A DNA stretch of 38,721 nt, taken from positions 1-38,721 of the forward strand of contig CAZATK010000003.1 in the NCBI GenBank assembly GCA_964488085.1. The letters run 5' to 3'. This document shows, piece by piece, positions 1 through 7,485 of this stretch. A model generated the notes under the pieces. The model was not told where the DNA came from, ran no database searches, and was given only the letters and a program-made list of their open reading frames with translations. This DNA is from CAZATK01 sp964488085 (GTDB taxonomy: Bacteria; Patescibacteriota; Minisyncoccia; UBA6257; UBA11618). Position 1 is the first letter of the stretch, and each line of letters opens with the position of its first letter. A program made the translations under genes and the position numbers.

Positions 1-202
1 ATTTTCTAACAAATGGCAACAAACTTAAAAATCTGGATCTTTTTATAGCGCGAGCTAAACTGCGCTGATGTTTAGCGCAAATCCCAGTATAACGCCGATC
101 AATAATTTTTAACTGCCCAGAAACAAAACCCTTTAACAAGTCAGTTTCTTTATAATCAATTTCGTTTAAGTTTTGTGAACAAAAAAAACATTGTTTTGTC
201 AT
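1..202 (-). CDS. rpsR: Ribosomal protein S18 (partial, 3' end beyond window)
   Basis: Small-subunit ribosomal protein that pairs with S6 on the 30S platform. Reading from the ATG at 202-200 gives 67 residues with no stop before the window edge. The N-terminus has a CFFC pair, followed by the S18 core with DYKETDLLKGFV, KIIDRRYTG, and the basic HQRSLARAIKRSRFLSLLP. This is the most conserved part of the family, so only a few residues should be missing (S18 is usually about 75 aa). It starts 4 bases after the ssb stop, giving the classic rpsF-ssb-rpsR order. No Shine-Dalgarno is visible, and translation probably depends on coupling or on an SD-independent mode. Confidence 0.93.
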   Translation of the reverse strand, partial: MTKQCFFCSQNLNEIDYKETDLLKGFVSGQLKIIDRRYTGICAKHQRSLARAIKRSRFLSLLPFVRK

Positions 203-206
203 ATTT

Positions 207-725
207 TTAGAATGGTAAATCTTCCGCTTTAATTTCCCCATCTTGAGGCATATTGAAAGAGCTGTCCTGCCTGCCTGCCGAATCCGCCGACATTGGCGGA
301 ACAGAATCCGCCCCCAACTCATCCAAATTAATAACTGGAACTTCGTTCATCTGGGGCTTCACTTCTTGAAATCGTTGCGAGCCGGTAGAACTGTTTGCCG
401 ATCTAGGGCCTAGTTGCATTCTTTCGGCCACAATTTCTGTTGTCTTTCTCTTTTGGCCCTGCTTATCATCCCAACTTCTAGTTTGCATACGTCCTTCTAT
501 CAAAACCAAACCGCCACGCCCTAAAAACTGCTGCGCAATTTCAGCTTGTCTGCCCCAAACAACTATATTGTGATATTCAACCTCTTCTCTTTTACCTGTA
601 ACCTTGTCGTTCCAAACTCGATTAGTGGCAATAGAAAAGGTGGCTACTTGATGACCGGTAGGCGTAACTCTTAATTGAGGGTCCGCCGTAAGTCTTCCTA
701 ATAAAAATACTTTATTTAAATTCAT
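207..725 (-). CDS. ssb: Single-stranded DNA-binding protein SSB
   Basis: Binds single-stranded DNA in replication, repair and recombination, and recruits partners through its C-terminal tip. The 172-aa protein has an N-terminal OB fold (about residues 1-110: MNLNKVFLLGRL, FSIATNR, YHNIVVWGRQAE), then a disordered linker, and ends in EDLPF, a good match to the SSB tip that contacts RecO, DprA and other partners. It lies between rpsF (3-base gap) and rpsR (4-base gap) and is part of that operon. The linker around residues 139-153 is encoded by a GC-rich palindromic patch unlike the surrounding AT-rich DNA (see repeat at 268-312). Confidence 0.96.
   Translation of the reverse strand: MNLNKVFLLGRLTADPQLRVTPTGHQVATFSIATNRVWNDKVTGKREEVEYHNIVVWGRQAEIAQQFLGRGGLVLIEGRMQTRSWDDKQGQKRKTTEIVAERMQLGPRSANSSTGSQRFQEVKPQMNEVPVINLDELGADSVPPMSADSAGRQDSSFNMPQDGEIKAEDLPF
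268..312. repeat. GC-rich palindromic patch inside ssb linker
   Basis: Contains TCCGCC and GGCGGA as a 6-bp inverted repeat with a 6-base spacer (283-300), followed by another TCCGCC, and is flanked by a CTGC/CTGCC run. It is in frame with ssb and falls in the low-complexity linker. It resembles the other CCGCC/GGCGG palindromes of this window in composition. Confidence 0.55.
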
Positions 726-728
726 CTC

Positions 729-1160
729 TTAAGTTTGCTGTAATATTTTTTCTAAGGCCTCTTCAAGAACCTCATTACTTACCGATTCGGTCTTGGGAGG
801 ATTAACATCAACCGAAACTGGCGAATTAGTTTTAATTTCGTTATCTGTTCGAGATGTTTTTTGCAACTTTTGAATAGGAGGAGTAATTAATAAAAATCTT
901 AAGATATGCGATTGGAGTCTTAATTCGCTTTCAATAAGTTTTATATGGCTTGATAGTGAATAAAAATAATAAACCACTAAAAAAGCAGTTGTGTGTTTTT
1001 TTATGGGATAAGCCAAATTGATTGTTTTTGGACCGTCCTTCTGATAAATCTCAACTTGATTCTTCGTTAAAAAATCGGCCACAACGCCTTCGGCTGATTC
1101 GTCATCTAACAAAACAGCTAATTCGTACTGCTTTTTCTCTTTCTCCAACTCATTTTCCAT
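729..1160 (-). CDS. rpsF: Ribosomal protein S6
   Basis: 30S platform protein and partner of S18. I choose the ATG at 1160 (143 aa, beginning MENELEKEKKQYELAVLL) over an in-frame TTG at 1196. The S6 beta-alpha-beta core starts at KQYELAVLL, and a promoter ends 7 bases before the ATG. S6 signatures include the YPIKKHTTAFLVVYYF strand and SELRLQSHILRFLL. The C-terminal ~40 residues form a polar, acidic tail beyond the usual domain, which is common in this family. It is the first gene of the rpsF-ssb-rpsR operon. The promoter lies partly in the tatD stop region, and the transcript is predicted to be leaderless. Confidence 0.92.
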   Translation of the reverse strand: MENELEKEKKQYELAVLLDDESAEGVVADFLTKNQVEIYQKDGPKTINLAYPIKKHTTAFLVVYYFYSLSSHIKLIESELRLQSHILRFLLITPPIQKLQKTSRTDNEIKTNSPVSVDVNPPKTESVSNEVLEEALEKILQQT

Positions 1161-1167
1161 TAGCAAG

Positions 1168-1196
1168 AATATATCAAAAGTATTGGATAACGTCAA
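1168..1196 (-). promoter_or_regulatory. rpsF promoter, predicted leaderless
   Basis: The -35 TTGACG (1196-1191), a 17-base spacer and the -10 TATATT (1173-1168) are followed by exactly 7 bases and the rpsF ATG at 1160. Initiation at the normal distance from the -10 falls at the start codon. No Shine-Dalgarno is present. Confidence 0.75.
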
Positions 1197-1969
1197 CCCT
1201 TCAATAAAACTTCATAAACATTATTTGTTGTTTTTTGAATTACGTCTTCTAACGCTAAATTTTTGATTTCTGCCATCTTTTTAGCTACCTCCAATACATA
1301 AAGGGGTTCGTTTCTTTGCCCGCGATATGGCACAGGAGAGACATAAGGCGCGTCAGTTTCCAACATAATTTTTTCTATGGGTAAGAACTTTATTACCTCG
1401 TCATAATCTCTTATGAAAGTAATAACGCCACCGAAAGTAAAATAAAAACCCGCATCAAAGAGCTTTTTTGTAACAGCTAAAGAACCATTAAAAAAATGCA
1501 CAATTTTTATCATTTGCCACTGGCTACCTGTCATAAGTTCCAATAAATCATTATATGCGTCATCCGTATCTTTACTGGGCCTGCAATGAATCATCAGCGG
1601 CTTTTTTAATTGTCGAGCCATCTCCGCCTGCTTCAAAAAAATTTCTCTTTGCTCATTTTTGGGAGGATTATTATTTCTGAAGTAGTCCAGACCGCACTCG
1701 CCAATCGCCACCACTTTTTTGTGATTGGCAATTTTCTCAAAAGATTCTAGATCAAAATTTTTTTCTGTTGGATGAAAACCAACCGTTGCCCAAATGTCTT
1801 CCGGATATTTTTCAGCGATAGCGATGGCGGATTTTGATGTTTCTAAATTTGTGCCCACAGCAATCATTTTTACGCCAGCATCTTGAGCTCGTTTAATAAC
1901 TTGATCTCGATCTTTATTGTAGGCAGAAAAATGAATATGGGTATGAGCGTCAAAAACTACCTCTTTCAT
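1193..1969 (-). CDS. tatD: TatD-family metal-dependent DNase/hydrolase
   Basis: TIM-barrel amidohydrolase-like nuclease of the TatD/YcfH family (3'-5' exonuclease/deacylase type), 258 aa. The metal ligands expected for the family are visible: the HTH pair in FDAHTHIHF near the N-terminus, the Glu in IGECGLDYFR, His in MIHCRPSK and IVHFFNG, and Asp in LETDAPY. The metG-tatD order is common in bacteria. The end overlaps the rpsF promoter. The ATG at 1969 is preceded by GTGAGGG, which is part of an 18-bp inverted repeat with the end of metG (see 1970-2095) and may therefore be hidden by structure. Confidence 0.92.
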   Translation of the reverse strand: MKEVVFDAHTHIHFSAYNKDRDQVIKRAQDAGVKMIAVGTNLETSKSAIAIAEKYPEDIWATVGFHPTEKNFDLESFEKIANHKKVVAIGECGLDYFRNNNPPKNEQREIFLKQAEMARQLKKPLMIHCRPSKDTDDAYNDLLELMTGSQWQMIKIVHFFNGSLAVTKKLFDAGFYFTFGGVITFIRDYDEVIKFLPIEKIMLETDAPYVSPVPYRGQRNEPLYVLEVAKKMAEIKNLALEDVIQKTTNNVYEVLLKG

Positions 1970-2095
1970 CCCTCACTCAAAAAGAATTGGTTGCGTAAAA
2001 ACAGCCAATTCTATTAGATTAACTTTGCTTGATCGACTGATTGAATTTTGTATATCTTGTTTAAACATAGTTAGAGATTCTTTTTGAGTGCAGGG
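1970..2095 (-). repeat. Long inverted repeat enclosing tatD leader
   Basis: In plus coordinates, 1974-1987 (CACTCAAAAAGAAT) is the exact reverse complement of 2077-2090. After a one-base bulge it continues with CCCT (1970-1973) against AGGG (2092-2095). The right arm lies just after the metG stop and the left arm abuts the tatD ATG. An inner 7-bp hairpin (GAATTGG/CCAATTC, 1984-2011) shares bases with the outer arm, so the two folds compete. It could act as a processing site, weak terminator or RBS-masking switch; the function is inferred. Confidence 0.6.
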
Positions 2096-2098
2096 ATT

Positions 2099-3502
2099 TC
2101 ATATTCTAGGAAATAAACTTATTTTTCGTTTATTTTGTATACCCTCTTTAATTTTTTCAGCGGTTAATGGCAAAAAAGGCGCTAATAAGTCAGCAATATT
2201 TTTTAATAAAAAAACAATGTCGCCAATAACCGCAACATCCCCACTCTCCCATGGTTTTTTTTCGTTAACATAAGCATCGCCAAAAGCAATCAATTCCCAA
2301 ATGCTCGCCAACGCTTCATTAAATTTATATTCCTGCATTTTTTTATTAACCTTTTCTTTAGTTAATCTAATTTTACTTTCAATTTCACTATCAGCTGTTT
2401 GCGATTTACTATCTTCTAGTTTTACTGCAAGCGTAAGCACACGAGCAGTAAAATTACCCAAGCCATTAGCCAAATCAGCGTTATATCTTTCTTCAAATTT
2501 TTTATAACTGAAATCGCCGTCGTCAGTGGGTGGAATTTCACGCAACAAATGATAACGTACCGCATCCACGCCATATTTTTTTACCAATTCTACGGGATCA
2601 ATAACATTCCCCAATGTCTTAGACATTTTTTGACCATCGACAGTAATATGGCCATGAACGAAAATATTTTTAGGCAAGGGTAGTTTGGCAGACAAAAGCA
2701 TTGCTGGCCAAAATAAGGCGTGAAATCTTAAAATATCTTTGCCAATACAATGTAAATCAGCTGGCCATAAGTCCGCCCTCTGACGGATTGGATATAAATA
2801 ATTACTTAATGCATCCGCCCAAACATAAATAGTTTGAGTGTCATCACCAGGTACTGGCACGCCCCAAGATAAATCTTTTCTCGGACGAGAAAAACTAATA
2901 TCTTCAATACCCTGATCTATAAAATTAACTATTTCGCGAGCCCTACCGTCGGGTACAATCAATAATTCGCCATTAGTTATTAATTCACGAACCTTCGGGG
3001 CATATTTAGAAAGTTTAAAAAAATAATTTTCTTCTTCAATCACTTCCGGCTCTTTGCCGTGATCTCTGCACTTGCCATCAACTAAATCTTTTTCTGTAAC
3101 AAAAGCTTCGTGTCCAACACAATAAAGTCCTCTGTAATTTTTTTTATAAATATCGCCTGCCTCAACTAATTTATTCCATAAAGAAATTACATTGGGCCAA
3201 TGGCGATTTTGGTCGGAAGTGCGAATAAAATCATCCCAAGAGATATTTAAAATATTTTTCAGCGCTTCAAATTTTGCCGCATTTTCATCAACAAAATCTT
3301 TAATTTCTTTTTTTGCCACTTCAGCGGCTTTTACAATTTTAGCCCCATGTTCATCTGTCCCTGTTAAGAAAAAAACTTCGTTGCCCTTATCGCGCTGAAA
3401 ACGCGCGATAATGTCTGCCTGTATTAATTCCAAAGCAAAACCCAGATGCGGCGCCGCATTTACATAAGCAATAGAAGTTGTGATATAAAACTTATTTGAC
3501 AT
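2099..3502 (-). CDS. metG: Methionyl-tRNA synthetase
   Basis: Charges tRNA-Met. The 467-aa class I synthetase has the HIGH-type signature HLGF at residues 19-22 (YVNAAPHLGF) and KMSKT near residue 290 (VDGQKMSKTLGN). The connective region includes WGVPVPGD and IYVWADALSNY. It ends right after the anticodon-binding helical domain and lacks the C-terminal tRNA-binding/dimerisation domain of longer MetRS, so it is the compact monomeric form. The start region overlaps the promoter of the divergent gene at 3558. No Shine-Dalgarno is visible. Confidence 0.96.
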   Translation of the reverse strand: MSNKFYITTSIAYVNAAPHLGFALELIQADIIARFQRDKGNEVFFLTGTDEHGAKIVKAAEVAKKEIKDFVDENAAKFEALKNILNISWDDFIRTSDQNRHWPNVISLWNKLVEAGDIYKKNYRGLYCVGHEAFVTEKDLVDGKCRDHGKEPEVIEEENYFFKLSKYAPKVRELITNGELLIVPDGRAREIVNFIDQGIEDISFSRPRKDLSWGVPVPGDDTQTIYVWADALSNYLYPIRQRADLWPADLHCIGKDILRFHALFWPAMLLSAKLPLPKNIFVHGHITVDGQKMSKTLGNVIDPVELVKKYGVDAVRYHLLREIPPTDDGDFSYKKFEERYNADLANGLGNFTARVLTLAVKLEDSKSQTADSEIESKIRLTKEKVNKKMQEYKFNEALASIWELIAFGDAYVNEKKPWESGDVAVIGDIVFLLKNIADLLAPFLPLTAEKIKEGIQNKRKISLFPRI

Positions 3503-3524
3503 GATAATAGCTAGATGTTACACT
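3496..3524 (+). promoter_or_regulatory. Promoter of the 3558 orphan gene
   Basis: Consensus -35 TTGACA (3496-3501), a 17-base spacer and TACACT (3519-3524), with an upstream TG giving an extended -10. The -35 overlaps the divergent metG start codon (3502-3500). Confidence 0.7.
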
Positions 3525-3557
3525 GTTGCGTAGTTGCTTGGCAAATAAGGAGAGAAA

Positions 3558-3824
3558 ATGAGTGAGCGCAAGACCTCGTTAATGGGCAAGATTTCTTTAA
3601 TGGGACTATCTTGCAACTTGTATAAGAACAACGAAAACGGAAGGTGGATTTTAGGAACCAGATTGTGTGACAGAGAACTTTTTAATAAATACACTCATCA
3701 ACTTTTTGACGATGATCTTCTGGAGTTTTGGCAAACAGAAAAATCGGTTCTTGTTGAAACCCGATTCACAAATCTCAAACATTTGCTTGCAAAACTCAGG
3801 AAACCGAAACCAATAGAATGCTAA
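3558..3824 (+). CDS. Small orphan protein, 88 aa
   Basis: I do not recognise this protein. It is soluble and mixed-charge with no membrane segment. The N-terminus MSERKTSLMGKISLMGLS contains a short internal repeat (SLMG twice). The rest has an RWILGTRLCDRELFNKY stretch and a basic C-terminus. The start is well fixed: AAGGAG at 3547-3552 lies 5 bases before the ATG. The gene has its own strong promoter (3496-3524) and a terminator immediately after the stop (3826-3846), so it is a self-contained monocistronic unit between two minus-strand housekeeping blocks. Such a unit resembles a moron-type or recently acquired gene. Confidence 0.75.
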   Translation: MSERKTSLMGKISLMGLSCNLYKNNENGRWILGTRLCDRELFNKYTHQLFDDDLLEFWQTEKSVLVETRFTNLKHLLAKLRKPKPIEC

Positions 3825-3825
3825 T

Positions 3826-3846
3826 CCCCCTCCCGAGGGGGGTTTT
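3826..3846 (+). terminator. Intrinsic terminator after 3558 gene
   Basis: CCCCCTC and GAGGGGG form a short GC-rich hairpin 1 base after the stop, followed by TTTTGTT. Confidence 0.8.
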
Positions 3847-3847
3847 G

Positions 3848-4870
3848 TTATAATCCTAATCCCCTTCTCTTCTGTTTAGCGGCTGACCAGTCTTCTATTA
3901 TTTCTTGCAATAATACCGCCGCTGGAACTGCCAAAATTAAACCAACGAAGCCGAAAAGCGCGCCACCCAATAATATTGAAATCATTACCACCGCCGGATT
4001 TAAGCTAGTAGTAAACTTCATAACTGAAGGCACTAAAATATGATTTTCAATTTGTTGAATAATTACAAACAAAGCGAAAGTATAGACCATTAAAGTAACT
4101 GATTGGGATAAGGCCAATAAAACCGCTAGCCCGCCTCCAAAAACAGGCCCAACAAAGGGAATGATTTCAAAAATACCGGCTAATATTCCCAAAATAAGAC
4201 TATACTCTATGTCCAACAACCAAAGACCCACAAAAACAGAAGTGCCGACAATTAAACTTAAAATTAACTGGCCTTTAAGCCACCGTCCAATTTTTTTACG
4301 AACACGAAAATAGAGATCGAGGGTGTAATTTTCATAAGTCTGCGGCACAACAGATTCTATCAACTTTTCTACTCCATCCTGCCCTACCGTTAAATAAAAA
4401 GATAAGATTAAAACCGCAATCGCTAAAAATATTCCACCGAATAAAGAACTCGCTATAGTTAACACCGAAGCGGAGCCGCTAATAAGCTGATCTGTTAAGC
4501 TAGTCAGCCGTTCTCCAATTGTGCCAAAAGCTTTTGAAGCGTCTAAAAATTCCAAAAATGGGCTGGTGTAATCTTTAAAATTCAAAAATAGATTGGTAAA
4601 TTCAGAAATAGCTATTGGAAGCACGGCATAGACCAAAGCCGCCACAACAGTTATCGCGCATATAAAAATAATTAGAGTTCCAAGTATTCTTGGCAATCCC
4701 TTTTTTTGCATCCAGGTTACCGGACTATCTAAAGCCGCCGCTATCACAATCGCTAAAAATAATCCGAGTATAACTTCTAGACCCGCATAAACTACCCAGG
4801 CCAAAACAGCCATCGAAACAATTCTCCATAAACTGGCCCAAGATATTTCAAAAGGTAATTTTTGTTCCAT
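3848..4870 (-). CDS. AI-2E/PerM-family membrane permease
   Basis: Polytopic inner-membrane protein of the AI-2 exporter/PerM (UPF0118) superfamily; the transported substrate cannot be told from sequence. The 340 aa begin with hydrophobic segments (VVYAGLEVILGLFLAIVIAAALDSPVTW) and a long amphipathic stretch (about 90-140). The C-terminal half is typical of the family: GRWLKGQLILSLIVG, GILAGIFEIIPFVGP, ENHILVPSVM, NPAVVMISILLGGALFG and AVPAAVLLQEI. It lies 22 bases downstream of the M16 peptidase and is probably cotranscribed. A CATTAT box about 8 bases before the ATG could also give a leaderless transcript. Confidence 0.88.
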   Translation of the reverse strand: MEQKLPFEISWASLWRIVSMAVLAWVVYAGLEVILGLFLAIVIAAALDSPVTWMQKKGLPRILGTLIIFICAITVVAALVYAVLPIAISEFTNLFLNFKDYTSPFLEFLDASKAFGTIGERLTSLTDQLISGSASVLTIASSLFGGIFLAIAVLILSFYLTVGQDGVEKLIESVVPQTYENYTLDLYFRVRKKIGRWLKGQLILSLIVGTSVFVGLWLLDIEYSLILGILAGIFEIIPFVGPVFGGGLAVLLALSQSVTLMVYTFALFVIIQQIENHILVPSVMKFTTSLNPAVVMISILLGGALFGFVGLILAVPAAVLLQEIIEDWSAAKQKRRGLGL

Positions 4871-4892
4871 TTATTTATATAATGCAACAAAC

Positions 4893-6167
4893 TTAAATTA
4901 AACGCAAATCATACTCAAACTCTTTAGCATCCTTAAATGGCCCCACAATAGCCAAATTAAGACGATCGTTTTTAAAAACATATTGAGCAACTGATAAAAT
5001 ATCTTCTGCGGTCACCTTGTTAATATTTTCTAAAGCTTCTTGGGGCGAAATAACAGATTTAGTAAGAACCTCCTGACCGCCATAAAAAACAGCTTGAGCA
5101 TCAGAAGTTTCTAATCCCAAAATTAAATTCCCGCTAAGATGATTTTTAGCTCTTTGCAATTCTTCTTTGCTTATTTTCTTATTTGTAAAATTATTTATTT
5201 CATCTAATATGGCCCTTAAAACAATTTTAACTTTGGTATTGTCAATACCGGCTCGAACCGTTAATTGACCGCAATCCGTATGATAATCAGCACTGGCATT
5301 TACATAATAAGCCGCTCCTAATTTTTCTCGAACGCGCTGAAATAATCTTGAGCTCATTCCCCCGCCCAAAGCATCAGCTAAAACATCCAAAGCAAAACGA
5401 CGCTTGTCAAAAACATCAAAAGCCCGACAACCAACTACAATATGAGTTTGATCTAATGCTTTGTGTTGCAGTAGAACAGCCGGCTTGTTTTGCTTTTCAA
5501 CAGTTTTTACTTTTCCAAATTTTTTGGATACAGGCATGCCATCAAAAGCTTTTTCTAGTTTTTTAATAGCATCTTTCTCTTCAAAATTACCGGACAACAC
5601 GACCGTGGTTGCTTGAGCGACATAATGAGCGCCCCGATACTTTAAAAAATCGTCCCTTTTAAGTTCCCTTATAATTTCTTTTTTACCGCCAATCGGCCAA
5701 CCCGCTGGCTGATCGCCATACATTAACTCGTCAAAAAGCTCCGCCACTTTATTGGGAGGCAAATCCTCATACATATTTAATTCTTCAATAATTACCCCTT
5801 TTTCTTTTTCAATTTCATCAGCGTTAAAAACAGGATTAAGATATAAATCCGAAACAATATCAATGACTTTGTCTAAATGATGAAATTCCGCCTTCGCATA
5901 ATATCCGGTATATTCCTGACTTGTAAAAGCATTGTAAGCAGCGCCAATTCCATCCAACTCGCCGGAAATATTAAGAGCGGTCTTTCTGTTTTTTGTCCCC
6001 TTAAAACACATATGCTCTAAAAAATGAGATAAGCCATTTATTTCCTTGGTTTCATATTTTGATCCGGCTTCAACTAAAACTAATAATGTTACCGCTAAAT
6101 TTTCCTTATTGGGTACGGTAATAATCTTGAGGCCATTTTCTAAAATTGTTTTATGATAATTTGTCAT
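4893..6167 (-). CDS. M16-family zinc peptidase (processing peptidase-like)
   Basis: Predicted zinc endopeptidase of the pitrilysin/mitochondrial-processing-peptidase family, 424 aa, single-unit type. The inverted zinc motif HFLEH is at residues 48-52, with the distal Glu in VIIEEL at residue 128, exactly the HxxEH-X(about 75)-E arrangement. The second half carries the GGGMSSRLFQRVREKLGAAY motif of the inactive-half domain. Both halves needed for the clam-shell fold are present. The start overlaps the 3' end of glyS by 17 bases, implying coupled expression. Cytosolic location is likely because no signal peptide is seen. The natural substrate is unknown. Confidence 0.93.
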   Translation of the reverse strand: MTNYHKTILENGLKIITVPNKENLAVTLLVLVEAGSKYETKEINGLSHFLEHMCFKGTKNRKTALNISGELDGIGAAYNAFTSQEYTGYYAKAEFHHLDKVIDIVSDLYLNPVFNADEIEKEKGVIIEELNMYEDLPPNKVAELFDELMYGDQPAGWPIGGKKEIIRELKRDDFLKYRGAHYVAQATTVVLSGNFEEKDAIKKLEKAFDGMPVSKKFGKVKTVEKQNKPAVLLQHKALDQTHIVVGCRAFDVFDKRRFALDVLADALGGGMSSRLFQRVREKLGAAYYVNASADYHTDCGQLTVRAGIDNTKVKIVLRAILDEINNFTNKKISKEELQRAKNHLSGNLILGLETSDAQAVFYGGQEVLTKSVISPQEALENINKVTAEDILSVAQYVFKNDRLNLAIVGPFKDAKEFEYDLRLI

Positions 6168-7449
6168 TAAAATAAGAGTGAAGTTTATCTATTTTAATCC
6201 TTTCCTGTTTCATTGTATCTCGATCTCTAATCGTAACAGCATTATCTTCTAAAGTTTCAAAGTCAACAGTAACGCAAAAAGGCGTTCCTATTTCATCTTG
6301 GCGACGATAGCGCTTGCCAATGCTTTGAGTTTCGTCATAATCACAAACCAAGTTTTTGCGCAGACTCTCATAAATAGAATGGGAAGTTTTTATTAATTCT
6401 TCTTTTTTAGATAATGGCAAAATTGCCACTTTAAAGGGCGCCATCCATTTAGGAAACTTCATAACTACTCTTTTTTCAGTTTCTCCTTCTTCTGCGGTTG
6501 GGGCTTCCTCTTCGCTATAAGCCTCTAACATTGCCACTAATACTGTTCGATCTAAACCGAATGTTGGCTCAATAACATGCGGTAATGGCTTGGGAAAATC
6601 TTGACCGCTTTTTTCCGCATGATTTTTTAAGTCAAAATCAGAACGATAAGCAATGCCATAAAGCTCCTTCCTCCCAAAAGGATAGTCATATTCTATATCT
6701 ACCGTTCTCTTAGAGTAGTGAGCTCTTTCCCCATCGGGTATTTCATGAAAATACAATTTATCTTTTTTAATGCCAACATGAGCCGTCCATTTTTTCATTT
6801 CTTCCAACCAATATTCAAAAAATTTCTCCCAATCTTTTTCTTCAACAAAATACTCAAATTCCATTAAATCAAATTCTCTGGTTCTAAAAATAAAATTGCC
6901 CGGAGTAATTTCGTTTCTAAATACTTTTCCTTGAGCGGCTATGCCAAATGGGATTTGCTTGCGAGTTGTTTGAGAAATAATAGGAAAATCTACAAACATA
7001 GCCTGCGCCAATTCACCGCGCAAATAAACCTCATCCGATTTTTCTCCCGTAGGACCCAAATAAGTTTTAAACAGCAAATTAAAATTTTTGGGATCGGTCA
7101 ATTCACCACCGCAATCAGGACACTTATTATTGATTATTTCAGGAGAGTCGATTCGAAAACGATTATGGCATTTTTTGCACTCCACTAACGGATCGGAAAA
7201 ATTTTTTATATGCCCTGAAGCTTCCCAAACTTTTGGATTCATAATAATGGCCGGACCCACACCAACCATATCTGCTCTTTGATGAACAAAAATTTTCCAC
7301 CATTCCTGCTTAATATTATTTTTTAATTCAATGCCCAAATGGCCATAATCCCAAGAATTGGCTAATCCCCCATAAATTTCCGAACCGGGAAAAATAAACC
7401 CCCGTCTTTTGGCAAGACTAATAATTTTCTCCATTAAATCAGAACCCAT
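6151..7449 (-). CDS. glyS: Glycyl-tRNA synthetase (dimeric type)
   Basis: Class II synthetase that charges tRNA-Gly. The 432 aa are the single-chain alpha2 type found in archaea, eukaryotes and part of the bacteria. Signatures: IISLAKRRGFIFPGSEIYGG at the N-terminus, a zinc-binding insertion (CKKCHNRF and KCPDCGGEL), motif 2 (VFRNEITPGNFIFRTREFD), motif 3 (GLDRTVLVAML), and a C-terminal anticodon-binding domain (APFKVAILPLSK to DFETLEDNAVTIRDRD). I keep the ATG at 7449 although MEKI at residue 6 is the commoner family start, because a -35/-10 promoter places the predicted transcript start at this ATG. The gene precedes and overlaps the M16 peptidase gene. Confidence 0.95.
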   Translation of the reverse strand: MGSDLMEKIISLAKRRGFIFPGSEIYGGLANSWDYGHLGIELKNNIKQEWWKIFVHQRADMVGVGPAIIMNPKVWEASGHIKNFSDPLVECKKCHNRFRIDSPEIINNKCPDCGGELTDPKNFNLLFKTYLGPTGEKSDEVYLRGELAQAMFVDFPIISQTTRKQIPFGIAAQGKVFRNEITPGNFIFRTREFDLMEFEYFVEEKDWEKFFEYWLEEMKKWTAHVGIKKDKLYFHEIPDGERAHYSKRTVDIEYDYPFGRKELYGIAYRSDFDLKNHAEKSGQDFPKPLPHVIEPTFGLDRTVLVAMLEAYSEEEAPTAEEGETEKRVVMKFPKWMAPFKVAILPLSKKEELIKTSHSIYESLRKNLVCDYDETQSIGKRYRRQDEIGTPFCVTVDFETLEDNAVTIRDRDTMKQERIKIDKLHSYFNDKLS

Positions 7450-7456
7450 AACATCA

Positions 7457-7485
7457 ATAGTAATTTAATTTCTATTGCATCACAA
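7457..7485 (-). promoter_or_regulatory. glyS promoter, predicted leaderless
   Basis: TTGTGA (7485-7480), a 17-base spacer and TACTAT (7462-7457) are followed by 7 bases and the ATG at 7449. The -35 lies in the last codons of the upstream gene. Confidence 0.65.

Noticed and set aside
1193..2101. Use of a non-standard genetic code (UGA as Gly)
   Set aside because: tatD and metG end at UGA at the expected protein ends, so UGA is a stop here.
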